Assembly (NCBI GenBank): GCA_007988745.1
Contig: BJUT01000008.1
Coordinates: forward strand, 1 to 64,000
Origin: Pseudoalteromonas atlantica
GTDB lineage: Bacteria; Pseudomonadota; Gammaproteobacteria; Enterobacterales; Alteromonadaceae
Direction of reading: 5' to 3'
Length of the DNA: 64,000 bases
Shown: in pieces, positions 11,356 to 20,417 of the stretch
How the letters are laid out: each line of letters opens with the position of its first letter
Position numbering within the stretch: position 1 is the first letter of the stretch
Position numbers and translations under genes: made by a program
Notes under the pieces: generated by a model
What the model saw: the letters and a program-made list of their open reading frames with translations, nothing else
Databases searched by the model: none
Told to the model about the DNA's origin: nothing

Positions 11356-11991
11356 ATGATTGCAATTTTTGGCGGCACCTTCGACCCCGTGCATTTAGGC
11401 CACCTAAATATGGCCTCACAGTGTGTAAATACATTTAACTTATCCACGTTGTACTTTATGCCCTGTGCACTTCCCGCGCACAAAGCTGCGCCAGGTATAA
11501 GTACAGCGCACCGTATTAATATGCTCAATGCCGCTATTGCCCCTTACCCTCATTTTGCACTTGATTTAAGAGAGCTTAATCGTACTGGGCCTTCTTACTC
11601 ATTGTTGAGTTTACAAGAGCTAAGAGCTGAGCACCCAGATACGCCAATTCTTTTTTTAATGGGCATGGACTCGTTTAATAACCTCAACAAATGGTATGAA
11701 TGGCAAGCAATTACACAGCTATGCCATATAGTGGTTTATCATCGCCCGGGGCAAACATGTAACCCAAATAAGGCGCTTAACAGCTATATTAGTAATGCCC
11801 ACACTGAAGCGCTACAGCAACTTGCCACACACAACTTTGGTAAGCTTTATTTTTTACCTGGTGAAACCCTTGATGCTGCCTCAAGCACTATTCGAGAGCA
11901 ATTAAAAAAAACCAATAAAAATAATGAACTATTACCCGAACCTGTCAGTCACTACATTAAGCAACACCAGCTTTATCAAAGTGATGATTAA
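11356..11991 (+). CDS. nadD: nicotinate-nucleotide adenylyltransferase
   Basis: A 211-residue enzyme that adenylates nicotinate mononucleotide to deamido-NAD in NAD synthesis. The nucleotidyltransferase motif GGTFDPVHLGH (residues 5-15) and the C-terminal SSTIREQL (ISSTxxR type) are both intact. Located 11 bases after holA in the conserved holA-nadD-rsfS order. Confidence 0.98.
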   Translation: MIAIFGGTFDPVHLGHLNMASQCVNTFNLSTLYFMPCALPAHKAAPGISTAHRINMLNAAIAPYPHFALDLRELNRTGPSYSLLSLQELRAEHPDTPILFLMGMDSFNNLNKWYEWQAITQLCHIVVYHRPGQTCNPNKALNSYISNAHTEALQQLATHNFGKLYFLPGETLDAASSTIREQLKKTNKNNELLPEPVSHYIKQHQLYQSDD

Positions 11992-12045
11992 AACCCCCTA
12001 GCATGTTAAAATGCACGCTATTAAATTTAAAATTGAGACAATACC

Positions 12046-12363
12046 TTGGATTCGAAACAACTACTTGCCTTTGCACTAGACAAAATTGACGATATGAAAG
12101 CACGCGACGTGGTACAACTAGACGTACGTGACAGCTCAGACATTACCGATTACATGGTTGTGTGTTCGGGTACTTCTAAGCGTCATGTGCAATCAATTGC
12201 CGATAACGTAGCAAAAGAAGCTCGCCACGCTGGCGAAGAACCTTTAGGTTACGAAGGTCAAGACGAAGGCGAATGGGTACTGGTAGATTTAGGTGATGTA
12301 GTTGTACACGTGATGCAAGATCACGCACGTAGCTATTACGATCTAGAAAAACTGTGGGGCTAA
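12046..12363 (+). CDS. rsfS: ribosomal silencing factor RsfS
   Basis: A 105-residue RsfS/DUF143 protein that binds ribosomal protein uL14 and blocks subunit joining during starvation. Family marks: IDDMKARDVVQLDV, SDITDYMVVCSGTSKRHVQSIAD and the C-terminal VDLGDVVVHVMQ..RSYYDLEKLWG. The only suitable start is TTG (12046-12048), with GAG about 9 bases upstream; the ATG at 12011 is out of frame. A weak start would fit a low-abundance factor (inference). Confidence 0.97.
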   Translation: MDSKQLLAFALDKIDDMKARDVVQLDVRDSSDITDYMVVCSGTSKRHVQSIADNVAKEARHAGEEPLGYEGQDEGEWVLVDLGDVVVHVMQDHARSYYDLEKLWG

Positions 12364-12399
12364 GCGCCACTATTTTTTAATTGAGCTTGGAAGTATTAC

Positions 12400-12870
12400 G
12401 TGAAAATACAAATGATTGCCGTTGGCACAAAAATGCCAGCGTGGGTAGAAACCGGATTTGCAGAGTACCAACGCCGTTTTCCTAAAGATATGGCGCTTGA
12501 GTTAATAGAAATTCCGGCCGGTAAACGCGGTAAAAATGCCGATATTAAACGCATTTTACACACCGAAGGTGAAAAAACCTTAGCCGCTATTCCAAAAGGC
12601 AATCGCATTGTTACCCTTGAAGTAACAGGTAAACCACTTGATACTCACCAGCTTGCTAAAAATATGGAAAAGTGGCAGCTCGATGGCCGAGACGTTAGTT
12701 TGCTTATTGGCGGCCCTGAAGGGTTAGCCCCTGAGTGCATTGCCGCCTCTGAGCAAAAATGGTCGTTATCTAACTTAACGTTACCGCACCCTTTGGTGCG
12801 TATTATTGTTGCCGAAAGCCTATACAGAGGCTGGAGCTTAAATAACAACCATCCTTATCATCGCGAGTAA
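12400..12870 (+). CDS. rlmH: 23S rRNA (pseudouridine1915-N3)-methyltransferase
   Basis: A 156-residue SPOUT methyltransferase that modifies pseudouridine 1915 of 23S rRNA on the assembled 70S ribosome. SAM-binding knot segments LLIGGPEGL and [16 protein letters not shown], and the diagnostic YHRE C-terminus, are present. The start is GTG with GGAAG upstream. It follows rsfS by 36 bases, the conserved pairing of two ribosome-interface factors. Confidence 0.98.
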   Translation: MKIQMIAVGTKMPAWVETGFAEYQRRFPKDMALELIEIPAGKRGKNADIKRILHTEGEKTLAAIPKGNRIVTLEVTGKPLDTHQLAKNMEKWQLDGRDVSLLIGGPEGLAPECIAASEQKWSLSNLTLPHPLVRIIVAESLYRGWSLNNNHPYHRE

Positions 12871-12879
12871 CGCCTTGTT

Positions 12880-14760
12880 ATGATTAAGCAAAGACCCACA
12901 ATACGCGACCATTCCGCTGAGGCAAACTTATTTGCACGGCGCGCATTTGTGGGTTTTATTTTTGTTTTGGGCTTAGTGGCAATTTTGCTTTCTAATCTTT
13001 ATACCATTCAGGTAGAAGAACACACCGACTATCAAACCCGCTCTAACGATAACCGTATTAAAGTCATTCCTATTGCGCCAAACCGTGGCCTCATTTACGA
13101 CCGCAACGGTGTACTGCTTGCTGAAAACAAACCCGTTTATAACCTCGAGGTTATTCCTGAAGAGGTCGATGATTTAGCTAAATCGCTTGAGCAAGTTAGC
13201 AAAATAATTACGATTACCGAGCAGCAAAAAAAAGACTTTATTGATGACATAAAGCATACGCGTCGTTTTAAGTCGCAAGTACTAAAAGCCCGCTTAGATG
13301 AAACCGAAGTGGCCCAATTTGCGGTTAATCAGCATAAATTTCCGGGCTTTAGCATTGAGGCGCGCCTAGCACGCTTTTACCCATATGGCGATACGCTAAC
13401 CCATGCATTAGGCTACGTTGCCAAACTAAACCGCAAAGAACTTAATAAGTTAGAACAAGAAGACCAAGCCACAAATTACCGCGCTACGCACGATATTGGT
13501 AAGCTTGGCATAGAAAAATATTACGAGCAGCTTTTGCATGGCCAAGTCGGCTCTCAACGCGTTGAAGTAAATAACCGCGGCCGTGTTATTCGCACATTAA
13601 GTATGACTCCCCCACAGCCAGGCAGTGATTTAGTACTTACCTTAGATATAGGTTTACAACAAATAGCCCAACATGCGCTTAAAGATATGCGCGGCGCGGT
13701 TGTAGTAATGGATGCCAAAGATGGCGGCGTATTAGCACTTTATTCAAACCCAAGTTACGACCCTAATTTATTTGTCCATGGTATTACCAGTAAAGATTAT
13801 AAAGCACTGCTAAACCCCGACCGCCCTCTAATTAACCGTGCCACTCAAGGGCGCTATGCGCCAGCTTCCACAGTAAAACCGCATATGGCTATACTGGCAC
13901 TTGAAGAAAACATTGTCAGTGAAAGCACCTCGGTGTGGGACCCTGGTTTTTTTCAAATACCGAATGTTGAACATAAATGGCGCGATTGGAAACGTTGGGG
14001 CCACGGCCACGTAGATGTTTACAAAGCGATTGAAGAGTCGTGCGATACTTACTTTTACGATGCGGCATACCGCTTAGGCATAACAAAAATTAGTAATTTT
14101 ATGGCGCGCTTTGGCTTTGGTGACTTATCGGGAATAGACATACACGAAGAAACCACAGCCATATTGCCCTCAAAAGAGTGGAAAGAAGGCCGCTTTAAAG
14201 AGTCGTGGTGGCGTGGCGATACTATTTCCGTGGGGATTGGCCAAGGGTATTGGACTGCCACCCCCATTCAAATTGCTAACGCGACTAACATATTGGTTAA
14301 TAAAGGCATAAACCACCCGCCGCATTTAGCACAAGTGGCTAAAAAAGAAGACCAAGTGACGCAAATTAATAACGAAGAAAAACCGCCAGTGGTACTTAAT
14401 AACCCTGATAACTGGCGTATCGCGCTCGATGCCATGCACAATACCGTAAAAAAAGTAACAGGAACGGCACACCGTGCTTTTAAAGGCGCTAATTATGACC
14501 CTGCGGGTAAAACAGGCACAGCGCAAGTAGTGAGTATTGCCCAAGGTGAGCGTTACGATGCAAAATCACTTAAGGAGCGCCAACGCGATAACGCGATTTA
14601 TATTGGTTTTGCTCCGTATGACGACCCTAAAATTGTGGTTTCAATTGTGGTAGAAAACACCGGTGGCGGCAGCTCTGTGGGTGCCCCTATTGCACGTGAG
14701 CTAATGGATTACTATTTTGCAGCAAACCCAATAGAAGTTGCTAGGAATACAGCGCAATGA
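12880..14760 (+). CDS. mrdA: penicillin-binding protein 2 (elongasome transpeptidase)
   Basis: A 626-residue class B PBP that cross-links lateral-wall peptidoglycan with RodA. One N-terminal transmembrane helix (about 24-46), a dimerisation domain with RGLIYDRNG, then the transpeptidase domain: S330-T-V-K333 (SxxK) in YAPASTVKP, SCD as the SxN-type motif and K544-TG in PAGKTGTAQV. Nine bases follow rlmH, and the stop overlaps mrdB (ATGA). Confidence 0.98.
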   Translation: MIKQRPTIRDHSAEANLFARRAFVGFIFVLGLVAILLSNLYTIQVEEHTDYQTRSNDNRIKVIPIAPNRGLIYDRNGVLLAENKPVYNLEVIPEEVDDLAKSLEQVSKIITITEQQKKDFIDDIKHTRRFKSQVLKARLDETEVAQFAVNQHKFPGFSIEARLARFYPYGDTLTHALGYVAKLNRKELNKLEQEDQATNYRATHDIGKLGIEKYYEQLLHGQVGSQRVEVNNRGRVIRTLSMTPPQPGSDLVLTLDIGLQQIAQHALKDMRGAVVVMDAKDGGVLALYSNPSYDPNLFVHGITSKDYKALLNPDRPLINRATQGRYAPASTVKPHMAILALEENIVSESTSVWDPGFFQIPNVEHKWRDWKRWGHGHVDVYKAIEESCDTYFYDAAYRLGITKISNFMARFGFGDLSGIDIHEETTAILPSKEWKEGRFKESWWRGDTISVGIGQGYWTATPIQIANATNILVNKGINHPPHLAQVAKKEDQVTQINNEEKPPVVLNNPDNWRIALDAMHNTVKKVTGTAHRAFKGANYDPAGKTGTAQVVSIAQGERYDAKSLKERQRDNAIYIGFAPYDDPKIVVSIVVENTGGGSSVGAPIARELMDYYFAANPIEVARNTAQ

Positions 14761-15863
14761 CCGTATTAAACACCCAGCGCTCGATATGGATGCGCATGCA
14801 TTTAGACTTACCGTTACTAATTGCCTTATTACTTATGATGGCAGGCAGTATCACCATAGTATATAGCGCAAGCGGCCAAGACTCGGCCATGATGATCCGC
14901 CATATCACCCGTATGGGCGGCGCTATTATAGGCATGATAGTGCTTGCACAGTTCTCCCCCGCGACACTTAAACGCTTAGTGATCCCCCTTTACTGTGTTG
15001 GGTTACTCATGTTGGTGGGCGTATTGCTATTTGGCGTGAGCTCAAAAGGCGCTCAGCGCTGGTTAAATTTAGGCATTACTCGCTTTCAGCCCTCAGAACT
15101 TATGAAGCTAGCGGTCCCTATGATGGTGGCTTGGTATATTGGCCGTAACCAACTTCCGCCACGTCCATTACACCTAATTATTGGCTTTGTCATCGTGATG
15201 CTGCCTACCTTATTAATTAAAGAACAGCCCGATTTAGGCACCTCAATTTTGATTGCCAGCTCAGGAATATTTGTGTTGTTTTTATCCGGTTTAAGCTGGC
15301 GTTTAATTGGCTTTTTAAGCTCGGTTGTCGCACTGGCTGCATGGCCATTTTGGCACTACGGTATGCACGACTACCAAAAGCAGCGCGTATTAACGTTTTT
15401 AGACCCAGAGAGCGATCCGCTTGGCTCGGGGTATCATATTATTCAATCCAAAATAGCCATCGGTTCTGGTGGTATAGAAGGTAAAGGCTGGTTGCAAGGC
15501 ACGCAATCACAACTCGAATTTTTACCAGAGCGCCATACCGACTTTATATTTTCGGTATTAAGTGAGGAGTTTGGCTTATTTGGTGTGTGTGTTTTATTAA
15601 GCCTGTACTTATTTATTATCGGCCGTGGTTTATACATTGCAGTAAACGCGCAAGATGCGTTTGGCAAATTATTGGCCGGCGCCCTTACCCTCACCTTTTT
15701 TGTTTATATTTTTGTAAATATAGGCATGGTATCGGGCTTGTTGCCTGTTGTAGGTGTACCTTTACCCCTTATTAGTTATGGCGGCACCTCTATGGTGACG
15801 CTAATGGCCGGATTTGGCATTATTATGTCAATTGCGACAGATAAAAGGATGCTTTTAAAATAA
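14757..15863 (+). CDS. mrdB: RodA SEDS peptidoglycan glycosyltransferase
   Basis: A 368-residue polytopic protein of the SEDS family (about ten membrane helices) that polymerises glycan strands with PBP2 in the elongasome. Recognisable segments are RWLNLGITRFQPSELMKL, EQPDLGTSIL, LPERHTDFIFSVLSEEFG and the C-terminal PLPLISYGGTSM. The start overlaps the mrdA stop by four bases, and its own stop overlaps rlpA. Confidence 0.98.
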   Translation: MTVLNTQRSIWMRMHLDLPLLIALLLMMAGSITIVYSASGQDSAMMIRHITRMGGAIIGMIVLAQFSPATLKRLVIPLYCVGLLMLVGVLLFGVSSKGAQRWLNLGITRFQPSELMKLAVPMMVAWYIGRNQLPPRPLHLIIGFVIVMLPTLLIKEQPDLGTSILIASSGIFVLFLSGLSWRLIGFLSSVVALAAWPFWHYGMHDYQKQRVLTFLDPESDPLGSGYHIIQSKIAIGSGGIEGKGWLQGTQSQLEFLPERHTDFIFSVLSEEFGLFGVCVLLSLYLFIIGRGLYIAVNAQDAFGKLLAGALTLTFFVYIFVNIGMVSGLLPVVGVPLPLISYGGTSMVTLMAGFGIIMSIATDKRMLLK

Positions 15864-16627
15864 TGAATAAGCTTACCCAGCTGTTATTTATTTCAGCCTT
15901 AATATTTATGTTAAGCGCATGTAGTAGCGGCTCTAATAGTCGTTATCATATGGAGCACGATGCCGCACCTTTACGCGCGCCAACCACACTTGAGATGCAA
16001 GATGCCGTTGTGGTGGATGTTAAAAAAAGTGCCAGTGCAAGTCGCCCGTACGAGGTGTTAGGCAAACGTTATACGCCGATGCTTGATGAAAAAGGGTATA
16101 CAGAAGAAGGGATCGCTTCGTGGTACGGCCGTAAGTTTCATGGTTACCATACCTCAAACGGTGAAATTTACGATATGTTTGCCATGAGCGCGGCCCATAA
16201 AACCTTACCCCTGCCAAGCTTTGTACGCGTTACTAATACTGCCAACAATAAATCGGTGATTGTACGTGTAAACGACCGTGGGCCGTTTCATGATGACAGA
16301 ATAATAGATCTTTCGTATGCTGCTGCTTATAAATTAGGCTATTACACTCACGGTACAGCCAAGGTTAAGCTAGAGGCGATTACGCTCGACAGCATTCCTG
16401 CACGTAAAACATATATACAGGTAGCTGCGGGTAGTACGCTTAGCAATATTGAAGCATTAGCTTCTACATTACGCCTGCAGTATCAAGTACCTACTAATAT
16501 AGTAAAAGCAGACAACATATATCGTTTGCATTTGGGCCCGATTAAAGATGCCCAGCATGCACAAGACGTATTAAAAAAATTAAAACAAAACCAATTTCAA
16601 AACGCGTTCTTGCTTTACACTCAGTAA
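15863..16627 (+). CDS. rlpA: septal lytic transglycosylase RlpA (lipoprotein)
   Basis: A 254-residue outer-membrane lipoprotein: signal peptide with lipobox LSAC, a double-psi beta-barrel domain (GIASWYGRKFHGYHTSNGE, AMSAAHKTLPLPS, VRVNDRGPFHDDRIIDLS) with the catalytic-type acidic and histidine residues, and a C-terminal SPOR domain (about 185-254) that would bind denuded septal glycan. Last gene of the leuS-to-rlpA run. Whether it is a lytic enzyme here, as in Pseudomonas, is inferred from the intact motifs. Confidence 0.95.
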   Translation: MNKLTQLLFISALIFMLSACSSGSNSRYHMEHDAAPLRAPTTLEMQDAVVVDVKKSASASRPYEVLGKRYTPMLDEKGYTEEGIASWYGRKFHGYHTSNGEIYDMFAMSAAHKTLPLPSFVRVTNTANNKSVIVRVNDRGPFHDDRIIDLSYAAAYKLGYYTHGTAKVKLEAITLDSIPARKTYIQVAAGSTLSNIEALASTLRLQYQVPTNIVKADNIYRLHLGPIKDAQHAQDVLKKLKQNQFQNAFLLYTQ

Positions 16628-16638
16628 GACAAATACCT

Positions 16639-16771
16639 AAACCACGCCAAAATGTAGGATTCAGCGTTGTATTGGGGCTTAAAATCTAGGTGTTATTTTT
16701 TAAATGGCAATCCCTATAAAAAATAACAATACAGAAAATCAGCCTCAGTGAAACGCCCTGAAGCGTGGTTT
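16639..16771. repeat. 133-bp imperfect palindrome in the rlpA-dacA gap
   Basis: Outer arms AAACCACGC / GCGTGGTTT, middle arms around TTCAG..GGGGCT / AGCCTC..CTGAA, and inner arms GTTATTTTTT / AAAAAATAAC are nested symmetrically around 16709. The element has no ORF. It could be a miniature inverted-repeat element or a long RNA hairpin; no second copy is visible in this window. The rest of the 16628-16928 gap presumably contains the dacA promoter, which I could not pin down. Confidence 0.6.
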
Positions 16772-16928
16772 AAAAACGATTTATACTGCGTTATTGATTT
16801 GAACAATAGAGTGACTATTATTGACAATCAATGCCTTGTCTAAGTTGTTTTTAATTCCAACGACGCTCGCATCTCGGGGTAGTTTGGGTATAAGATGGAC
16901 TAACGCGAATTTTTAACTTTAACCATTA

Positions 16929-18098
16929 ATGAGTATGATGAAATCAATTAAACATAAAATCCTCAAAGGTGTATGCGGCTTAGTTTGCACAGCCGCCGTA
17001 TTTTCAGCCAGCGCCCAAATTATTCCGGCTCCACCTCAAATTAATGCAAAAGGTTATTTTTTAGTAGACTTTACAACAGGTAAAGTTATTGCTGAAGGTG
17101 AAGCTGATACAAAGCTAGCCCCTGCAAGCTTAACTAAAATGATGACCAGTTATGTAATTGGTACAGAAATAAACGCCGGTAACATTGCACCAACCGATAT
17201 GGTTACCGTGAGCGAAAAAGCCTGGGCTAAAAACTTCCCTGAATCGTCAAAAATGTTTATTGAAGTAGGCAAGCAAATAAGTGTTGATGAGCTTAACCAC
17301 GGTATTATTATTCAATCAGGTAATGATGCATGTGTAGCCATGGCTGAGCACATTGCAGGTAGCGAAAGCGCATTTGCTGATTTAATGAATGCCCATGCCG
17401 CTAAATTAGGCATGAGCAACAGCCACTTTATTAATAGCCACGGTTTAGATACAGACGAGCATTACACTACCCCACGTGATATGGCGACCCTAGGCGCTGC
17501 ACTTATTCGTGATGTACCTGATGAGTACGCACTTTATAAGCAAAAATCGTTTACTTACAACGGCATTAAACAATATAACCGTAACTCTTTGTTATGGGAT
17601 GAAAGCCTAGATGTTGATGGTATTAAAACGGGTCACACATCAGAGGCAGGTTACAGCTTAGTAACGTCTGCGACTAAAAACGACATGCGTTTAATTGCGG
17701 TTGTTATGGGCACATCAAGCGAGCGCGCACGTAAAGTAGAAAGCAAAAAACTACTTAACTACGGATTTCGCTTTTTTGAAACAATTACACCTTACAAAGC
17801 AGGCGACAGCTTTGCAGAACAACGTATTTGGATGGGTAATAAAGAAAATGTATCGTTAGGTATTTTAGAAGATACCCCAATTACCATTCCACGTGGTCAA
17901 CATAAAAACCTTAAAGCTAACTTTGAGCTAGACAACACGCTTGAAGCACCATTAGCGAAAGGCACTAAAGTAGGTACGTTATTCTTACAACTAGAGGGCG
18001 AAGACATTGCACAATACCCACTAGTAACACTTGAAGAAGTGGAAGAAGGCAGCTTCTTTAGCAAAATTTACGACTACTTACGTTTACAAATTATGTAA
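16929..18098 (+). CDS. dacA: D-alanyl-D-alanine carboxypeptidase (PBP5/6 type)
   Basis: A 389-residue periplasmic DD-carboxypeptidase that trims the terminal D-Ala of peptidoglycan stem peptides. Signal peptide ends near SASAQ. Active site: S67-L-T-K70 in APASLTKMM, SGND, and K233-TG in IKTGHTSEAGYS. The C-terminal beta domain ends in an amphipathic anchor (FFSKIYDYLRLQIM) that would hold it to the inner membrane. Terminator follows. Confidence 0.97.
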   Translation: MSMMKSIKHKILKGVCGLVCTAAVFSASAQIIPAPPQINAKGYFLVDFTTGKVIAEGEADTKLAPASLTKMMTSYVIGTEINAGNIAPTDMVTVSEKAWAKNFPESSKMFIEVGKQISVDELNHGIIIQSGNDACVAMAEHIAGSESAFADLMNAHAAKLGMSNSHFINSHGLDTDEHYTTPRDMATLGAALIRDVPDEYALYKQKSFTYNGIKQYNRNSLLWDESLDVDGIKTGHTSEAGYSLVTSATKNDMRLIAVVMGTSSERARKVESKKLLNYGFRFFETITPYKAGDSFAEQRIWMGNKENVSLGILEDTPITIPRGQHKNLKANFELDNTLEAPLAKGTKVGTLFLQLEGEDIAQYPLVTLEEVEEGSFFSKIYDYLRLQIM

Positions 18099-18138
18099 AC
18101 GTAAAAATAACCCGACAGTCGTTGGGTTGTTAAACGAA

Positions 18139-18166
18139 GCGCCTCTGTTATGAGGCGTTTTTTTTT
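18139..18166 (+). terminator. intrinsic terminator after dacA
   Basis: CGCCTC / GAGGCG stem with a six-base loop followed by nine T residues. A weaker hairpin (AACCCGAC..GTTGGGTT) lies just before it. Confidence 0.88.
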
Positions 18167-18235
18167 GCTTGAAAAATGCTAGAATGCGCCCCATATAAGC
18201 AGGATCACCCTAAACCTGCCAGTCACGCTTAGCGT

Positions 18236-18399
18236 TATACCAATTCGGTTAATTAAGTAATCTATTTTGAGGCTGGAAAAACGTGTTGATAACTTGGCTA
18301 ATAAATCGCTATTTAGTTGTTCTAAATGAGCATTTTTAACGCAGGTAGCAACACGTTTAGCCCCGCAAAATGATTAAGTCTTATTGCGGATTGATATTA
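18236..18399 (-). repeat. dispersed MITE-like repeat, copy C (inverted)
   Basis: 164 bp that is the reverse complement of the 38370-38532 and 2794-2992 type: ATACCAATTCG terminus, TTTTGAGGCTGGAAAAACGTGTTGATAA, AATCGCTATTTAGTTGTTC, TTTTTAACGCAGGTAGCAAC, CCCCGCAAAATGATTAAG and a GCGGATTGATAT end. Lies between the dacA terminator and ybeD and accounts for most of the 341-bp gap. Confidence 0.82.
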
Positions 18400-18439
18400 T
18401 CTCACGTAGCCAACATTTTTTGTTTGAGGAGTCACCGTC

Positions 18440-18718
18440 GTGGTTCAACCTGTTAAAAATACTAAATTTGATGAGTACCTTGAGTACCCATGTCCGTTCA
18501 CATTTAAAGTTATGGGTTTAGCAAACGTTAACCTTACGGAACAAATTTTAGCTAAATTACAACCTATTGCACCTGGTGACTACGCACCAAAAGTAAAGCC
18601 AAGCAGTAAAGGCAATTATGAGTCGGTAACGTTTGTTGCCACAGTGACAAGCGGTAAACACATAGAAGAAATTTACAACGTGATCAGCAACATTGATGAC
18701 GTACGCCATATGCTTTAA
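18440..18718 (+). CDS. ybeD: YbeD (DUF493) protein
   Basis: A 92-residue DUF493 protein ([24 protein letters not shown], ...[26 protein letters not shown]). The fold resembles an ACT-like regulatory domain, and the gene is conserved between dacA and lipB across gammaproteobacteria; the biochemical role is unknown. Start is GTG with GAGGAG eight bases upstream. Confidence 0.95.
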   Translation: MVQPVKNTKFDEYLEYPCPFTFKVMGLANVNLTEQILAKLQPIAPGDYAPKVKPSSKGNYESVTFVATVTSGKHIEEIYNVISNIDDVRHML

Positions 18719-18737
18719 GCCATAGTTGAGACTTGTT

Positions 18738-19391
18738 GTGAACGAAAACACTTTAATCGTACGCCAACTAGGCCGTCAGCGTTACATGCCAATTTGGCAA
18801 AAAATGCAAGCCTATACCGACACCCGTGACGACAGCTCGCCAGATGAAATTTGGCTTGTAGAGCACGAGAGTGTATTTACACAAGGCCAAGCAGGTAAAG
18901 ATGAGCATTTACTCGCCCCTGGTGACATAGAAGTCATTAAGGTAGACCGTGGCGGGCAAGTTACTTACCATGGCCCCGGCCAACAAATGATGTATGTATT
19001 ATTTAACTTGCGCCGCTTAAAAATTGGTGTGCGCGAGCTTGTTACATGGCTTGAAGAGTGCATTATTGATACCCTTAATGAGTATGATATTAAAGCCTAC
19101 GCAAAAGCCGATGCACCCGGTGTATACGTAAACGACAGTAAAATTGCATCATTAGGATTACGTGTTCGTCGTGGTTGCTCGTTTCATGGATTAGCATTAA
19201 ATGTTAACATGGACTTAAGCCCGTTTTTACGCATCAACCCGTGTGGTTATGCTGGCATGAACATGGTGCAAACGAAAGAATTAAACGGCCCTCAAAACTT
19301 AGCACAAGCAGGTGAAGGGCTGGTAAAACACATGATAAAGAAGCTTAATGCAACACAGGTTAAGCATACTGAAGGGTTTGAAAACGAATGA
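18738..19391 (+). CDS. lipB: octanoyl-[ACP]:protein N-octanoyltransferase
   Basis: About 217 residues. Transfers octanoate from ACP to the lipoyl domains of 2-oxoacid dehydrogenases. Motifs: [14 protein letters not shown], the catalytic lysine in [13 protein letters not shown] and the catalytic cysteine in NPCGYAGM. A longer reading starts at TTG 18726; the GTG at 18738 has GAG 7 bases upstream and gives the usual [13 protein letters not shown]-terminus, so it is preferred. Overlaps lipA by four bases. Confidence 0.97.
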   Translation: MNENTLIVRQLGRQRYMPIWQKMQAYTDTRDDSSPDEIWLVEHESVFTQGQAGKDEHLLAPGDIEVIKVDRGGQVTYHGPGQQMMYVLFNLRRLKIGVRELVTWLEECIIDTLNEYDIKAYAKADAPGVYVNDSKIASLGLRVRRGCSFHGLALNVNMDLSPFLRINPCGYAGMNMVQTKELNGPQNLAQAGEGLVKHMIKKLNATQVKHTEGFENE

Positions 19392-20353
19392 ATAAACCAG
19401 TCAAAATGGAACCAGGTGTAAAACTACGCGACGCAGAAAAAATGGCGTTGATCCCCGTTAAAGTTTTACCTACAGAAAAAACTGAAATGTTGCGCAAGCC
19501 AGAGTGGCTTAAAATTCGCTTACCAAAATCTACCGAGCGTATCGACGGTATAAAACAAGCTATGCGCAAGCACGGCTTACACTCAGTATGTGAAGAGGCC
19601 TCGTGCCCTAACCTTTCTGAGTGTTTTAACCACGGTACTGCTACCTTTATGATTTTAGGTGCTATTTGTACTCGTCGTTGCCCATTTTGTGATGTTGCCC
19701 ATGGTCGCCCACTAAAACCTGATGCAGCAGAGCCTGAAAAGCTTGCACTGACAATTAAAGACATGAAGCTTAGCTACGTGGTTATTACCTCGGTTGACCG
19801 TGATGATTTACGTGATGGCGGCGCACAGCATTTTGCCGATTGTATTCGCGAAATCCGTAAGCACAACCCAACCATTACTATTGAGATTTTAGTGCCAGAT
19901 TTTCGTGGTCGTATGGACCGCGCACTGGAAATTTTAATTGAAACGCCACCTGATGTGTTTAATCACAATCTAGAAACTGCCCCGCGTTTGTACAAGCTTG
20001 CGCGCCCAGGTGCCGATTATAAATGGTCGTTAGAATTACTTCGTCGCTTTAAAGAAGCGCACCCAGAGGTAAAAACTAAGTCTGGCTTAATGGTTGGCCT
20101 AGGTGAAGAAATTAGTGAAATAGAAGAAGTATTACGTGACCTACGTGCGCATAACGTTGACATGCTTACCGTTGGCCAATACTTACAGCCTTCTAAGCAT
20201 CACTTGCCAGTTAAACGTTACGTGCCACCAGCGGAATTTGACGCACTGAAAGAATACGCTGATGAAATTGGCTTTACGCATGCTGCCTCTGGCCCATTTG
20301 TTCGTTCAAGCTATCACGCTGACCAACAAGCTGCAGGTAAAGAAGTAAAATAA
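19388..20353 (+). CDS. lipA: lipoyl synthase (radical SAM)
   Basis: A 321-residue radical-SAM enzyme that inserts two sulfurs into octanoyl groups. Auxiliary cluster cysteines are in [12 protein letters not shown], the radical-SAM cysteines in CTRRCPFC, and the C-terminal RSSYHADQ has the conserved RSSYxA serine. Four-base overlap with lipB gives coupled translation, consistent with consecutive steps in lipoate assembly. Confidence 0.98.
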   Translation: MNKPVKMEPGVKLRDAEKMALIPVKVLPTEKTEMLRKPEWLKIRLPKSTERIDGIKQAMRKHGLHSVCEEASCPNLSECFNHGTATFMILGAICTRRCPFCDVAHGRPLKPDAAEPEKLALTIKDMKLSYVVITSVDRDDLRDGGAQHFADCIREIRKHNPTITIEILVPDFRGRMDRALEILIETPPDVFNHNLETAPRLYKLARPGADYKWSLELLRRFKEAHPEVKTKSGLMVGLGEEISEIEEVLRDLRAHNVDMLTVGQYLQPSKHHLPVKRYVPPAEFDALKEYADEIGFTHAASGPFVRSSYHADQQAAGKEVK

Positions 20354-20372
20354 TTACTTTTTAAAACGCATT

Positions 20373-20411
20373 AAAAAAGCCCTTAGCAATTAAGTTGCTA
20401 AGGGCTTTTTT
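20373..20411. terminator. bidirectional intrinsic terminator
   Basis: AAAAAAGCCCTTAGCAA / TTGCTAAGGGCTTTTTT stem with A and T tracts on both flanks, between converging lipA and the RND permease gene. Confidence 0.92.
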
Positions 20412-20417
20412 GTCGCT

